From Fontibacterium universale (GTDB lineage: Bacteria > Pseudomonadota > Alphaproteobacteria > Pelagibacterales > Pelagibacteraceae): a stretch of DNA of 11,767 nt. The notes under the pieces are model-generated. The model was given only the letters and a program-made list of their open reading frames with translations, was not told where the DNA came from and searched no databases. Every line of letters begins with the position of its first letter. Within the stretch, counting starts at the first letter, position 1. Shown here piece by piece: positions 1-6,544 of the stretch. The translations under genes were made by a program, and so were the position numbers. The stretch is from assembly GCA_965236175.1 (NCBI GenBank), contig CBDEAT010000012.1, positions 1 to 11,767 on the forward strand, written 5' to 3'.

Positions 1-75
1 GGTCTTGTAGTGAAATGGATATCATCCTAGTCTTCGAAACTAGAGTTCTAGGTTCAAGTCCTAGCAAGACCACCA
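1..75 (+). tRNA. tRNA-Arg (anticodon UCG), CCA encoded
   Basis: The sequence folds by hand into a complete cloverleaf. The acceptor stem pairs 1-7 with 65-71. The D stem pairs 10-13 with 22-25 around an 8-nt loop containing GG. The anticodon stem pairs 27-31 with 39-43 around the loop CTTCGAA, and the T stem pairs 48-52 with 60-64 around TTCAAGT. All stems are fully paired apart from one G-T. U33 is present and the anticodon at 34-36 is TCG, which reads CGA and other CGN arginine codons. The base after the two D-loop Gs is A and the middle anticodon base is C, matching the usual arginine identity elements A20 and C35. The discriminator is A72 and the CCA end is encoded at 73-75. The gene begins at the first base of the window, so its promoter is not visible. 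rluD starts 12 nt downstream with no terminator between them. Confidence 0.96.
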
Positions 76-87
76 AAATTGATAATC

Positions 88-1071
88 ATGTCTATAAACG
101 AATACAAATTTGAAATAACAGAAGAGAAAAATAATACGCGGTTAGATTCTGCTCTAGCTGTTTTAATTCCGACAATTAGCAGAACAAGAATTAAAAATAT
201 TATTAATGAAGGCTTTGTTAAAATTAATAAAATTCAAATAACTCAAGCTTCAATCAAAATAAGATCGTCAGATATTATAGAAGTTTCAATACCTGAGCCT
301 AAGGAAGTTAATATTTCAGCAAAAGATATTAAACTAGATATTCGTTACGAAGATGCTGATTTACTAATTATTAACAAATCTCCTGAGATGGTTGTTCATC
401 CTGGTGCCGGAAATTTTGACAATACTTTAGTAAATGCACTTATGTTTCACTGTAAAAATAAACTTTCAACCATTGGTGGAGAATTAAGACCAGGCATCGT
501 TCATAGAATTGACAAAGGAACCAGTGGTCTGTTGGTGGTTGCAAAAAATGATAACGCTCATATTTTTTTATCAAAACAGTTTGCAGAACATACTATTAAA
601 AGAGTTTATGAAGTTCTTGTTTATGGAAGAATGAAACCAAGTTCTGGACAAATTTCTTCTATGATTGGTAGGAGTAAATTCAATAGAAAAAAAATGAGCA
701 TCAATACTTCTAGAGGAAAAGATGCTGTCACTAATTACCAAACTATAGAATTTTTCTCAGGTAAAAAAATTCCTGATATGAGTTTTCTTGAATGTAGATT
801 GGAGACGGGAAGAACTCATCAAATCCGAGTTCATCTTTCATCTCATGGTAATCCAATTATTGGTGATCAAATTTATGGGAAGCAAAATAAATTTATCAGA
901 GATATCGATCCAGAATTTAGAGAATTATTAGAGGGATTTAAAAGACAAGCTTTGCATGCAAAATCTATTGGATTTATCCATCCAACTACAAAAAAAGAAA
1001 TAGAATTTGAATGTGAAAAACCCAAAGATTTTGAAAATCTACTAAAAACGATCAAAAAGCTTAAGTTTTAA
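88..1071 (+). CDS. rluD: 23S rRNA pseudouridine synthase, RluD/RluA family
   Basis: Isomerises uridine to pseudouridine in rRNA. The RluD subgroup acts on helix 69 of 23S rRNA (U1911, U1915, U1917 in E. coli) in the cytoplasm. The 327-residue protein has an N-terminal S4-type RNA-binding region (about residues 15-70) followed by the RluA-type catalytic domain. The signature HRIDKGTSGLLVVAK carries the catalytic Asp at about residue 142, and the later RTHQIRVHLSSHGNPIIGD motif is typical of the family. Length and S4 domain fit RluD, but RluC also has an S4 domain, so the exact target site is inferred. A TTG in the same frame at position 79 would add three residues (MII) right behind the tRNA CCA. 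I prefer the ATG at 88, where the conserved-looking protein begins. No Shine-Dalgarno is seen before it. It lies 12 nt after tRNA-Arg and is probably cotranscribed with it; rpoH follows after 38 nt. Confidence 0.93.
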   Translation: MSINEYKFEITEEKNNTRLDSALAVLIPTISRTRIKNIINEGFVKINKIQITQASIKIRSSDIIEVSIPEPKEVNISAKDIKLDIRYEDADLLIINKSPEMVVHPGAGNFDNTLVNALMFHCKNKLSTIGGELRPGIVHRIDKGTSGLLVVAKNDNAHIFLSKQFAEHTIKRVYEVLVYGRMKPSSGQISSMIGRSKFNRKKMSINTSRGKDAVTNYQTIEFFSGKKIPDMSFLECRLETGRTHQIRVHLSSHGNPIIGDQIYGKQNKFIRDIDPEFRELLEGFKRQALHAKSIGFIHPTTKKEIEFECEKPKDFENLLKTIKKLKF

Positions 1072-1074
1072 TAT

Positions 1075-1102
1075 CTTGTCATACAAGTTATAATGCCTAC
1101 AT
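1075..1102 (+). promoter_or_regulatory. Putative rpoH promoter region (sigma-70 -10 and sigma-32-like elements)
   Basis: In the short rluD-rpoH gap there is a perfect TATAAT at 1089-1094, but no good -35 at 16-18 nt upstream (TTTTAA lies there, overlapping the rluD stop). CTTG at 1075-1078 is followed after exactly 17 nt by CCTACAT at 1096-1102. The published alphaproteobacterial heat-shock promoter consensus is CTTG-N17/18-CYTATNT, so only one specified base differs. CTTGT and ACAAG (1075-1087) also form a 5-bp inverted repeat with a 3-nt spacer. Either promoter would start transcription only about 0-10 nt before the rpoH ATG. The functional role is inferred. Confidence 0.5.
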
Positions 1103-1109
1103 AAACATC

Positions 1110-2009
1110 ATGGAAAAAATTGAAAAACATTCCAATCTTCCAACGCTTACACCTGAGGGAAGTTTAAATTCTTATTTACTAAAAATTAGAAAATTCCCAA
1201 TGTTAGAGCCTGAGCAAGAATATATTCTTGCAAAAAATTGGCGCGAGAAGGGAGATAGAGAGTCAGCTCACACTTTAGTTACAAGTCATTTAAGATTAGT
1301 TGCAAAAATTGCAATGGGATACAGAGGCTACGGTCTTCCTGTTGGAGAATTAATATCAGAGGGAAACATTGGTTTAATGCAGGCAGTTAAAAAATTTGAC
1401 CCTGAAAGAGGTTTTAGACTGGCAACATATGCAATGTGGTGGATTAAAGCTTCTATCCAGGAATATATTTTGAGATCATGGAGTTTAGTTAAAATTGGGA
1501 CAACAGCTGCACAAAAAAAATTATTTTTTAATCTTAGAAAATTAAAAAACCAAATTTTTGCTATTGAAAGTGGTGACATGACTGATGCTCATGTTAAAGA
1601 AATAGCAAATCGACTGGATGTTAATGAAGACGAAGTTATTTCAATGAACAGACGAATGGCGGGACAAGAACAATCTTTAAATGCTAAAATTTCCGATGAA
1701 GAACAAAGCGGTCAATGGCAGGATTGGATTGTAGATGAAAATGCAGATCAAGAATTATTAATTTCGCAACGCCAAGAATTAGATCAAAAACATGCTTTAT
1801 TACAAACAGCTTTAAAAGTTTTAGATGAAAGAGAAAAAGAAATTTTATACGACAGAAAACTTATTGATGAGCCAAAAACTTTAGAAGAGCTTAGCCAAAA
1901 ATATAAAATCAGCAGAGAAAGAGTACGACAAATTGAAAATAGAGCTTTTGAAAAAGTTCAAAAAGCAATGTTAGAGAATATTAAAACAAAACCTTTCATT
2001 ACGCATTAA
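1110..2009 (+). CDS. rpoH: RNA polymerase heat-shock sigma factor RpoH (sigma-32)
   Basis: Directs RNA polymerase to heat-shock promoters (chaperones, proteases). The 299-residue protein is full length for the family. Region 2 includes GFRLATYAMWWIKASIQEYI (about 101-120), the -10 recognition segment. It is followed by the RpoH box QKKLFFNLR (135-143), which separates sigma-32 from RpoD, RpoS and FliA types. Region 4.2 with its helix-turn-helix lies at about 257-283 (TLEELSQKYKISRERVRQIE). The ATG at 1110 is the first start in the frame and gives the family-typical N-terminus. No Shine-Dalgarno precedes it and the leader can be only a few nt long, so an upstream RNA thermosensor of the kind known for some heat-shock genes is unlikely. 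The stop lies inside the last codons of convergent purA (11-nt overlap). In E. coli FtsH degrades RpoH; here ftsH lies about 4.5 kb away on the other strand. Confidence 0.97.
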   Translation: MEKIEKHSNLPTLTPEGSLNSYLLKIRKFPMLEPEQEYILAKNWREKGDRESAHTLVTSHLRLVAKIAMGYRGYGLPVGELISEGNIGLMQAVKKFDPERGFRLATYAMWWIKASIQEYILRSWSLVKIGTTAAQKKLFFNLRKLKNQIFAIESGDMTDAHVKEIANRLDVNEDEVISMNRRMAGQEQSLNAKISDEEQSGQWQDWIVDENADQELLISQRQELDQKHALLQTALKVLDEREKEILYDRKLIDEPKTLEELSQKYKISRERVRQIENRAFEKVQKAMLENIKTKPFITH

Positions 2010-3288
2010 AAGGATCTTCAACAAATATCGTATCATCTCTTTCGGGACTTGTTGAAATACTTGCAATCTTAACGCCTACAAAGTCTTCAATAGCCGCAAT
2101 ATAGATTTTTGCTTTCTCAGGCAATTCTTTGTAATTTCTTATTCCTTTCGTTTCAGACTTCCAGCCTTCAAACGTTTTGTAAATAGGCTCTACTGCAAAT
2201 TGATCTTCTGAAGCGCTTGGAAAAAAATCGATTTCTTTACCGCGTAATTTGTAACCAACACAAAATTTAATTTCATCTAATGTATCAAGAACATCTAACT
2301 TGGTTAGAGCTATCCCTGTAATTCCTGAAATAGTTGCTGATTGTTTAACAAGAACTCCATCAAACCAACCACATCTTCTTTTTCTATTAGTAACAGTTCC
2401 AAACTCATGACCTCGTTGACCGATAAGTTCTCCTGTTGCATCTTTAAGTTCTGTTGGAAAAGGACCTTCTCCTACTCTTGTGGTATAAGCCTTAGTAATT
2501 CCAAGAACATAATCAATTGTTTTTGGGCCGCACCCAGTACCAACCGATGCTGTTCCAGCTACTGTATTTGATGAGGTAACATAAGGATAAGTTCCATGAT
2601 CTACATCAAGCAATATTCCTTGCGCCCCTTCAAATAATATTTTTTTATTTAATTTTTGATATTCAGCAATTTTTTTCCAAACGGGTTGAGAAAATTTTAA
2701 TATTTGCGGGGCAATTTTTAATAATTGTTCAATTAATTCATCTGATTTATATATCTTTTTTTTTAATCCTTTTCTTATTGCGTTATGATGTTCTAAAATA
2801 ACTTCAAGTCTTTGCTCTAAATTTGTTTTCGAACGTAAATCCATAACTCGAATAGAACGTCTGCCAATCTTATCTTCATAGGCAGGTCCTATTCCTCTTC
2901 TTGTAGTTCCAATTTTAGATTTTGCTGCATCTTCTCTGATCTCATCCATTTCTTTATGGAATGGTAGAATTAAAGTTGCTGTATCAGAAATTATTAAGTT
3001 ATTTTCGTTAACATCAACACCTTTTTTTTTAATCTCTTCAATCTCTTCTAGTAATGCCCAAGGATCTATAACAACTCCATTTCCAATAATTGAAATTTTA
3101 TCTCCTCTAACTATTCCCGATGGAAGTAATTTTAATTTAAAAACTTTTCCGTTAATAACTAATGTGTGACCTGCATTGTGACCACCTTGAAATCTAATAA
3201 CGACATCGGCTTGCTCTGAAAGCCAGTCCACAATCTTCCCTTTGCCCTCATCACCCCACTGAGAGCCTACAACTACAACGTTTGTCAT
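1999..3288 (-). CDS. purA: Adenylosuccinate synthetase
   Basis: Joins IMP and aspartate using GTP to make adenylosuccinate, the first committed step from IMP to AMP, in the cytoplasm. The 429-residue protein is full length (E. coli has about 432). The N-terminal GSQWGDEGKGK loop places the catalytic Asp at 13, and GGHNAGHT places His at 41, the same numbers as in E. coli. GTTRRGIGPAYEDK (127-140), FEGAQG (219-224), EFGTVTNRKRRCGWFD (295-310) and the guanine-binding TKLD (329-332) follow in the expected order. The ATG at 3288 is fixed by the conserved N-terminus. It is the last gene of the minus-strand run, 39 nt after thiD, and that gap contains a 9-bp hairpin just before the start. No Shine-Dalgarno is visible. 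Its 3' end overlaps the 3' end of rpoH by 11 nt. Confidence 0.98.
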   Translation of the reverse strand: MTNVVVVGSQWGDEGKGKIVDWLSEQADVVIRFQGGHNAGHTLVINGKVFKLKLLPSGIVRGDKISIIGNGVVIDPWALLEEIEEIKKKGVDVNENNLIISDTATLILPFHKEMDEIREDAAKSKIGTTRRGIGPAYEDKIGRRSIRVMDLRSKTNLEQRLEVILEHHNAIRKGLKKKIYKSDELIEQLLKIAPQILKFSQPVWKKIAEYQKLNKKILFEGAQGILLDVDHGTYPYVTSSNTVAGTASVGTGCGPKTIDYVLGITKAYTTRVGEGPFPTELKDATGELIGQRGHEFGTVTNRKRRCGWFDGVLVKQSATISGITGIALTKLDVLDTLDEIKFCVGYKLRGKEIDFFPSASEDQFAVEPIYKTFEGWKSETKGIRNYKELPEKAKIYIAAIEDFVGVKIASISTSPERDDTIFVEDPFNA

Positions 3289-3299
3289 AAGTAAATTAT

Positions 3300-3323
3300 T
3301 TTAGATCTCTATAAAGATCTAAA
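3300..3323 (-). promoter_or_regulatory. Hairpin in thiD-purA gap, upstream of the purA start
   Basis: TTTAGATCT at 3300-3308 pairs perfectly with AGATCTAAA at 3315-3323 around a 6-nt loop (9-bp stem). It fills most of the 39-nt gap between the thiD stop and the purA start and ends 11 nt before the purA ATG. In the purA direction it is followed by ATAATTTACTT rather than a run of T, so it is not a classical terminator. It could be a translational control hairpin, an RNA processing site or a protein-binding site. The structure is seen directly; the function is unknown. Confidence 0.5.
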
Positions 3324-3327
3324 TTAT

Positions 3328-4122
3328 TTAATTTAATAAAGCCATATGATTAATTGGCCCATGTCCTCTTCCAAATTTTGGATTTAGTAAAATTGCTTTA
3401 TGAACATATTGAATAGATCGTCTGCACGATTCGTTCATATTGTAATTTTTAGAAATAAAAGAAGCAATTGCGCTAGATAAAGTGCAGCCCGTACCATGTG
3501 TATTTTTAGTTTTAATTTTTTTATTTTTAAAAATTTTAATATTATTTTTTGAAATTAACACATCTTCAATAAAAGATTTATTAGTGTGTCCTCCTTTTAT
3601 AAGAACAAACTTGGGTCCAAATTTTAAAATTTCTTTTCCAGCTTTGATTACATCTTCTAAAGTTTTAATCCTTTTTTTTATTAAAGTTTCAGCTTCTGGA
3701 ATATTTGGAGTTACTAACAATGCAAAAGGTAGTAATTTTTTTCTTAAATAATTAATTGAACTATTGCTAATTAATCTATGACCTCCTTTTGCAACCATCA
3801 CAGGATCTATTATAATATTTCTTAGTTTATGTTTTCTAATAGCTTTTATAACTTCTTTGATCACGCCTACATTATGTAGCATGCCGATTTTTACAGAATT
3901 CGGTTTAATATCCTGAACGGAAAATGAAATTTGATTAAAAATTTCTTTGGGTGGGACAGGAACGATTGATTTTACCCCTGTTGTATTTTGCGCAGTAATT
4001 GCAGTTATTGCTGTCATCGCATAAACACCAAGGGATGTTGCTGTTTTAATGTCTGCTTGAATACCGGCTCCTCCACTAGAGTCTGAGCCTGCAATAATTA
4101 ATATTTTAGACTTGAGTTTCAA
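3328..4122 (-). CDS. thiD: Hydroxymethylpyrimidine / HMP-phosphate kinase
   Basis: Phosphorylates 4-amino-5-hydroxymethyl-2-methylpyrimidine (HMP) twice to HMP-PP, the pyrimidine half of thiamine. The 264 residues match the usual ThiD length. Visible family motifs are IAGSDSSGGAGIQADIK (10-26), the substrate-binding Gln in AITAQNT (Q45), DPVMVAKGG (106-114) and HGTGCTLSSA (209-218), with the catalytic Cys at 213. The start codon is TTG (complement of 4120-4122). No ATG or GTG lies just upstream in frame, and starting here aligns the N-terminus with other ThiD proteins. It begins only 2 nt after the glmM stop, which suggests translational coupling; no Shine-Dalgarno is seen. purA follows after 39 nt. 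If this is SAR11, where the HMP synthase ThiC is reported absent, this kinase would be the entry point for imported HMP. That is context, not visible here. Confidence 0.95.
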   Translation of the reverse strand: MKLKSKILIIAGSDSSGGAGIQADIKTATSLGVYAMTAITAITAQNTTGVKSIVPVPPKEIFNQISFSVQDIKPNSVKIGMLHNVGVIKEVIKAIRKHKLRNIIIDPVMVAKGGHRLISNSSINYLRKKLLPFALLVTPNIPEAETLIKKRIKTLEDVIKAGKEILKFGPKFVLIKGGHTNKSFIEDVLISKNNIKIFKNKKIKTKNTHGTGCTLSSAIASFISKNYNMNESCRRSIQYVHKAILLNPKFGRGHGPINHMALLN

Positions 4123-4124
4123 TG

Positions 4125-5462
4125 TTAGGCGTAATTCAGTATTAATTTTTTAACTTCGTTCACAGTATCTTTGATTAATTTTTTGTCTAAGCTTTCAACC
4201 ATTATTCTAACAAGATTTTCTGTTCCCGATTTTCTAACTAGCAATCTACCTTCTTGTTTTAAACTTTTATCGATCTGATTAATTTTTGCTTTAAGAGATT
4301 TATTTTCAACAATATTTTTATTCTTAACTTTAATATTTTCTAAAACTTGAGGAACCTTTTTAAAAACTGAAAATACTTTACTTGCTTTGCCATTATTTTT
4401 TAAAGAATTTAAAACCTCTAAAGCAACTAACAATCCATCCCCTGTTGTCGCAAGGTTTCCAAGTATAATATGTCCTGACTGCTCTCCTCCTAGATTATAT
4501 TTCAAGCTATTCATTTTTTCTTTAACATATCGGTCACCGACATCTGCTCTATGAAATTTAATATTATTACTCTTAAAATAATTTTCTAATCCCAAATTAG
4601 TCATTAATGTTCCAACTACACCACCTTTTAAAATCTTTTTCTTTTTCCAATTTTTTGCAATCATTGCAATAATTTGATCACCATCAATAATTTCTCCTTT
4701 TTCATCGCACATAATAACTCTGTCTGCATCACCATCAAATGCTATGCCAATATCTGCTTTATGAGTTTTTACAGATTGCTGAATAAGTTCTGGATGCGTT
4801 GATCCGCAATTTTTATTAATATTAAATCCATCTGGATTAATACCAATAGCCACAACCTCGGCTCCTAATTCTCTAAGTAGAGCTGGTGCAGATTTATAAG
4901 AAGCACCATTTGCGCAATCTAGAAATATTTTAACTCCAGATAAATTAAATGATTTTGGAAAAATATTTTTCAATATTCCTATATAATTTTCAGTTGCATC
5001 TTCTAGTCTTTTGGCCCTACCTAATAAGTTTGGTTTTACTAAATGTTTTTCAACTTTATCATCAATTAATTTTTCGATTTGTTTTTCAACTTTGTCGGAA
5101 AGTTTCATTCCATCAGGACCAAAGAGTTTTAATCCATTGTCCGTGTGAGGATTGTGTGATGCCGTTAACATAATTCCAAGATCTGCTTTCATAGATTTTG
5201 TTAACATAGCAAGTCCATTAGTTGGTAATGGTCCTAATAATAAAACATCCATACCAGCAGAAATAAGTCCCGACACTAAGGCCGGCTCAAGCATATAGCC
5301 TGACAAACGGGTATCCTTTGCAATGATTGCTTTATGACGTTGTTTATTTTGATTAGAAAAATATGTTCCTGCAGCAAGACCAAATCTAAAGAACATTTCT
5401 CCAGTAATGCTGCCTTTGTTAACTTCACCTCTAATACCGTCAGTTCCAAAATACTTTTTCAT
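4125..5462 (-). CDS. glmM: Phosphoglucosamine mutase
   Basis: Interconverts glucosamine-6-phosphate and glucosamine-1-phosphate on the way to UDP-GlcNAc, the precursor of peptidoglycan and LPS. The 445-residue protein has all family landmarks in order. The N-terminus is FGTDGIRG. The phosphoserine loop LTASHNP has the active serine at residue 102, the same number as in E. coli. Then come the metal-binding DGDADR (243-248), the sugar-binding GGEQSGH (325-331) and the C-terminal phosphate-binding RKSGTEN (410-416). The FGTDGIRG and SGHI motifs fit GlmM better than ManB/Pgm relatives. The ATG at 5462 follows the folP stop by 2 nt (TAA-TA-ATG), so folP and glmM are very likely translated in a coupled way. 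thiD follows after 2 nt. ftsH-folP-glmM is the same order as in E. coli. Confidence 0.97.
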   Translation of the reverse strand: MKKYFGTDGIRGEVNKGSITGEMFFRFGLAAGTYFSNQNKQRHKAIIAKDTRLSGYMLEPALVSGLISAGMDVLLLGPLPTNGLAMLTKSMKADLGIMLTASHNPHTDNGLKLFGPDGMKLSDKVEKQIEKLIDDKVEKHLVKPNLLGRAKRLEDATENYIGILKNIFPKSFNLSGVKIFLDCANGASYKSAPALLRELGAEVVAIGINPDGFNINKNCGSTHPELIQQSVKTHKADIGIAFDGDADRVIMCDEKGEIIDGDQIIAMIAKNWKKKKILKGGVVGTLMTNLGLENYFKSNNIKFHRADVGDRYVKEKMNSLKYNLGGEQSGHIILGNLATTGDGLLVALEVLNSLKNNGKASKVFSVFKKVPQVLENIKVKNKNIVENKSLKAKINQIDKSLKQEGRLLVRKSGTENLVRIMVESLDKKLIKDTVNEVKKLILNYA

Positions 5463-5464
5463 TA

Positions 5465-6529
5465 TTATTTTTTTAAAAATTGAGAGTAAACTTTAAGAGC
5501 TTCGCTCGTTTCTTGTATATCATGAACTCTAAATAGCTGAATACCTTGCAAATAAGAATATAAAACCGAGGCAATTGTGCCACCTAATCTTTGTGGGTTA
5601 TCTTTTTGACCCATAATTTTACCTATAAAACTTTTTCTCGAAGGGCCGACCATTATTGGATACCCAAGGCTATGAAATAATGAAATCTTAGAAATAATTT
5701 CTAAATTATGTTCTAAAGTTTTTCCAAAACCAATTCCTGGATCAATAATAATTTGTTCATCTTTAATTCCATTATCTTTTAAAAATTTAATTTTATTTTC
5801 AAAATAATCAAAAATATCTAGCAATACATTTTCGTAAGTTGGATTATTTTGCATATCTTCCGGTATGCCTTGTGAGTGATTTAGAACAATCGGTTTTCCT
5901 GAATCTTTTACAACTTGATAAGACTGCGGATCAAAATCTAATGCCGAAACATCATTTAACAAATCAACTCCTATACTTAGGCCGTGCTGCATTACTTTGG
6001 ATTTTCTTGTATCTAAGGAAATTAATTGATTTGGATATTTCTTTTTTATTAATTGAATTGTCTCTGATACTCTTGTTATCTCATCTTGCTCACTTACTGA
6101 TTTTGCACCCGGTCTTGTAGATTCTCCCCCGACATCAATTATATGAGCTCCAAAATCAATCATACTTTTTACATGATCAAGCGCTCTAAAAGTAGTATTG
6201 TATTTTCCTCCATCAGAAAAACTATCTGGAGTTACATTTAAAACTCCCATCAAAATAGGATTTTTAAAATTTAAATTATAAATATTATTTCTTTTTGAAG
6301 TTATTTTATTTAAATCGCTTTCAACCTCATTTCTAAAATCTAATCCTTCTAACTCTAAAACACTATATTCTTCAACTGTGTTGCCATCAGTTTGTCTATT
6401 TAAAATCTCTACCGATAAAAAACCCACATCTTCAAGTCCACATAGACTTTTAGCGGTTCCTGCTTGAATAAAATAATTCGCTTTTTGGCCAAAGACAATA
6501 TTTGTTGGCCTTATATAAATACTCTTCAT
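5465..6529 (-). CDS. folP: Dihydropteroate synthase with N-terminal extension
   Basis: Condenses 6-hydroxymethyl-dihydropterin pyrophosphate with p-aminobenzoate to 7,8-dihydropteroate in folate synthesis. The DHPS barrel occupies about residues 90-354. Visible motifs are MGVLNVTPDSFSDGG (94-108), IDVGGESTRPGA (131-142), SLDTRKS (171-177), IIIDPGIGFGK (260-270), MVGPSRKSF (293-301) and the final RVHD (334-337). At 354 residues it is about 70 longer than the E. coli enzyme because of about 90 residues before the barrel, starting MKSIYIRPTN. From memory, other alphaproteobacterial FolP proteins also carry a pre-barrel segment with a Y-x-RP start, so it is probably a lineage feature and not a wrong start. 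The conserved barrel motif usually written MHxQG reads NHSQG here (217-221). The ATG at 6529 lies 15 nt after the ftsH stop. No Shine-Dalgarno is visible. glmM follows after 2 nt. Confidence 0.95.
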   Translation of the reverse strand: MKSIYIRPTNIVFGQKANYFIQAGTAKSLCGLEDVGFLSVEILNRQTDGNTVEEYSVLELEGLDFRNEVESDLNKITSKRNNIYNLNFKNPILMGVLNVTPDSFSDGGKYNTTFRALDHVKSMIDFGAHIIDVGGESTRPGAKSVSEQDEITRVSETIQLIKKKYPNQLISLDTRKSKVMQHGLSIGVDLLNDVSALDFDPQSYQVVKDSGKPIVLNHSQGIPEDMQNNPTYENVLLDIFDYFENKIKFLKDNGIKDEQIIIDPGIGFGKTLEHNLEIISKISLFHSLGYPIMVGPSRKSFIGKIMGQKDNPQRLGGTIASVLYSYLQGIQLFRVHDIQETSEALKVYSQFLKK

Positions 6530-6544
6530 GAAGGAAAAGTTAGA

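Noticed and set aside
79..87. TTG at 79 as the rluD start
   Set aside because: It would begin 3 nt after the tRNA CCA and add only MII. The ATG at 88 is a better codon and removes nothing conserved.
1076..1094. TTGTCA and TATAAT as a -35/-10 pair before rpoH
   Set aside because: They are only 7 nt apart, far too close for a sigma-70 promoter. The TATAAT may still be a -10 with a weak -35.
3300..3323. The thiD-purA hairpin as an intrinsic terminator
   Set aside because: The stem is AT-rich and is not followed by a T-run in the minus direction, so classical rho-independent termination is unlikely.
6111..6120. Exact 10-base copy of the tRNA-Arg 5' end inside folP (possible tRNA fragment or attachment site)
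   Set aside because: On the minus strand these bases encode part of the conserved STRPG motif of DHPS, so the match is explained by coding constraint and chance. The identity does not extend further.
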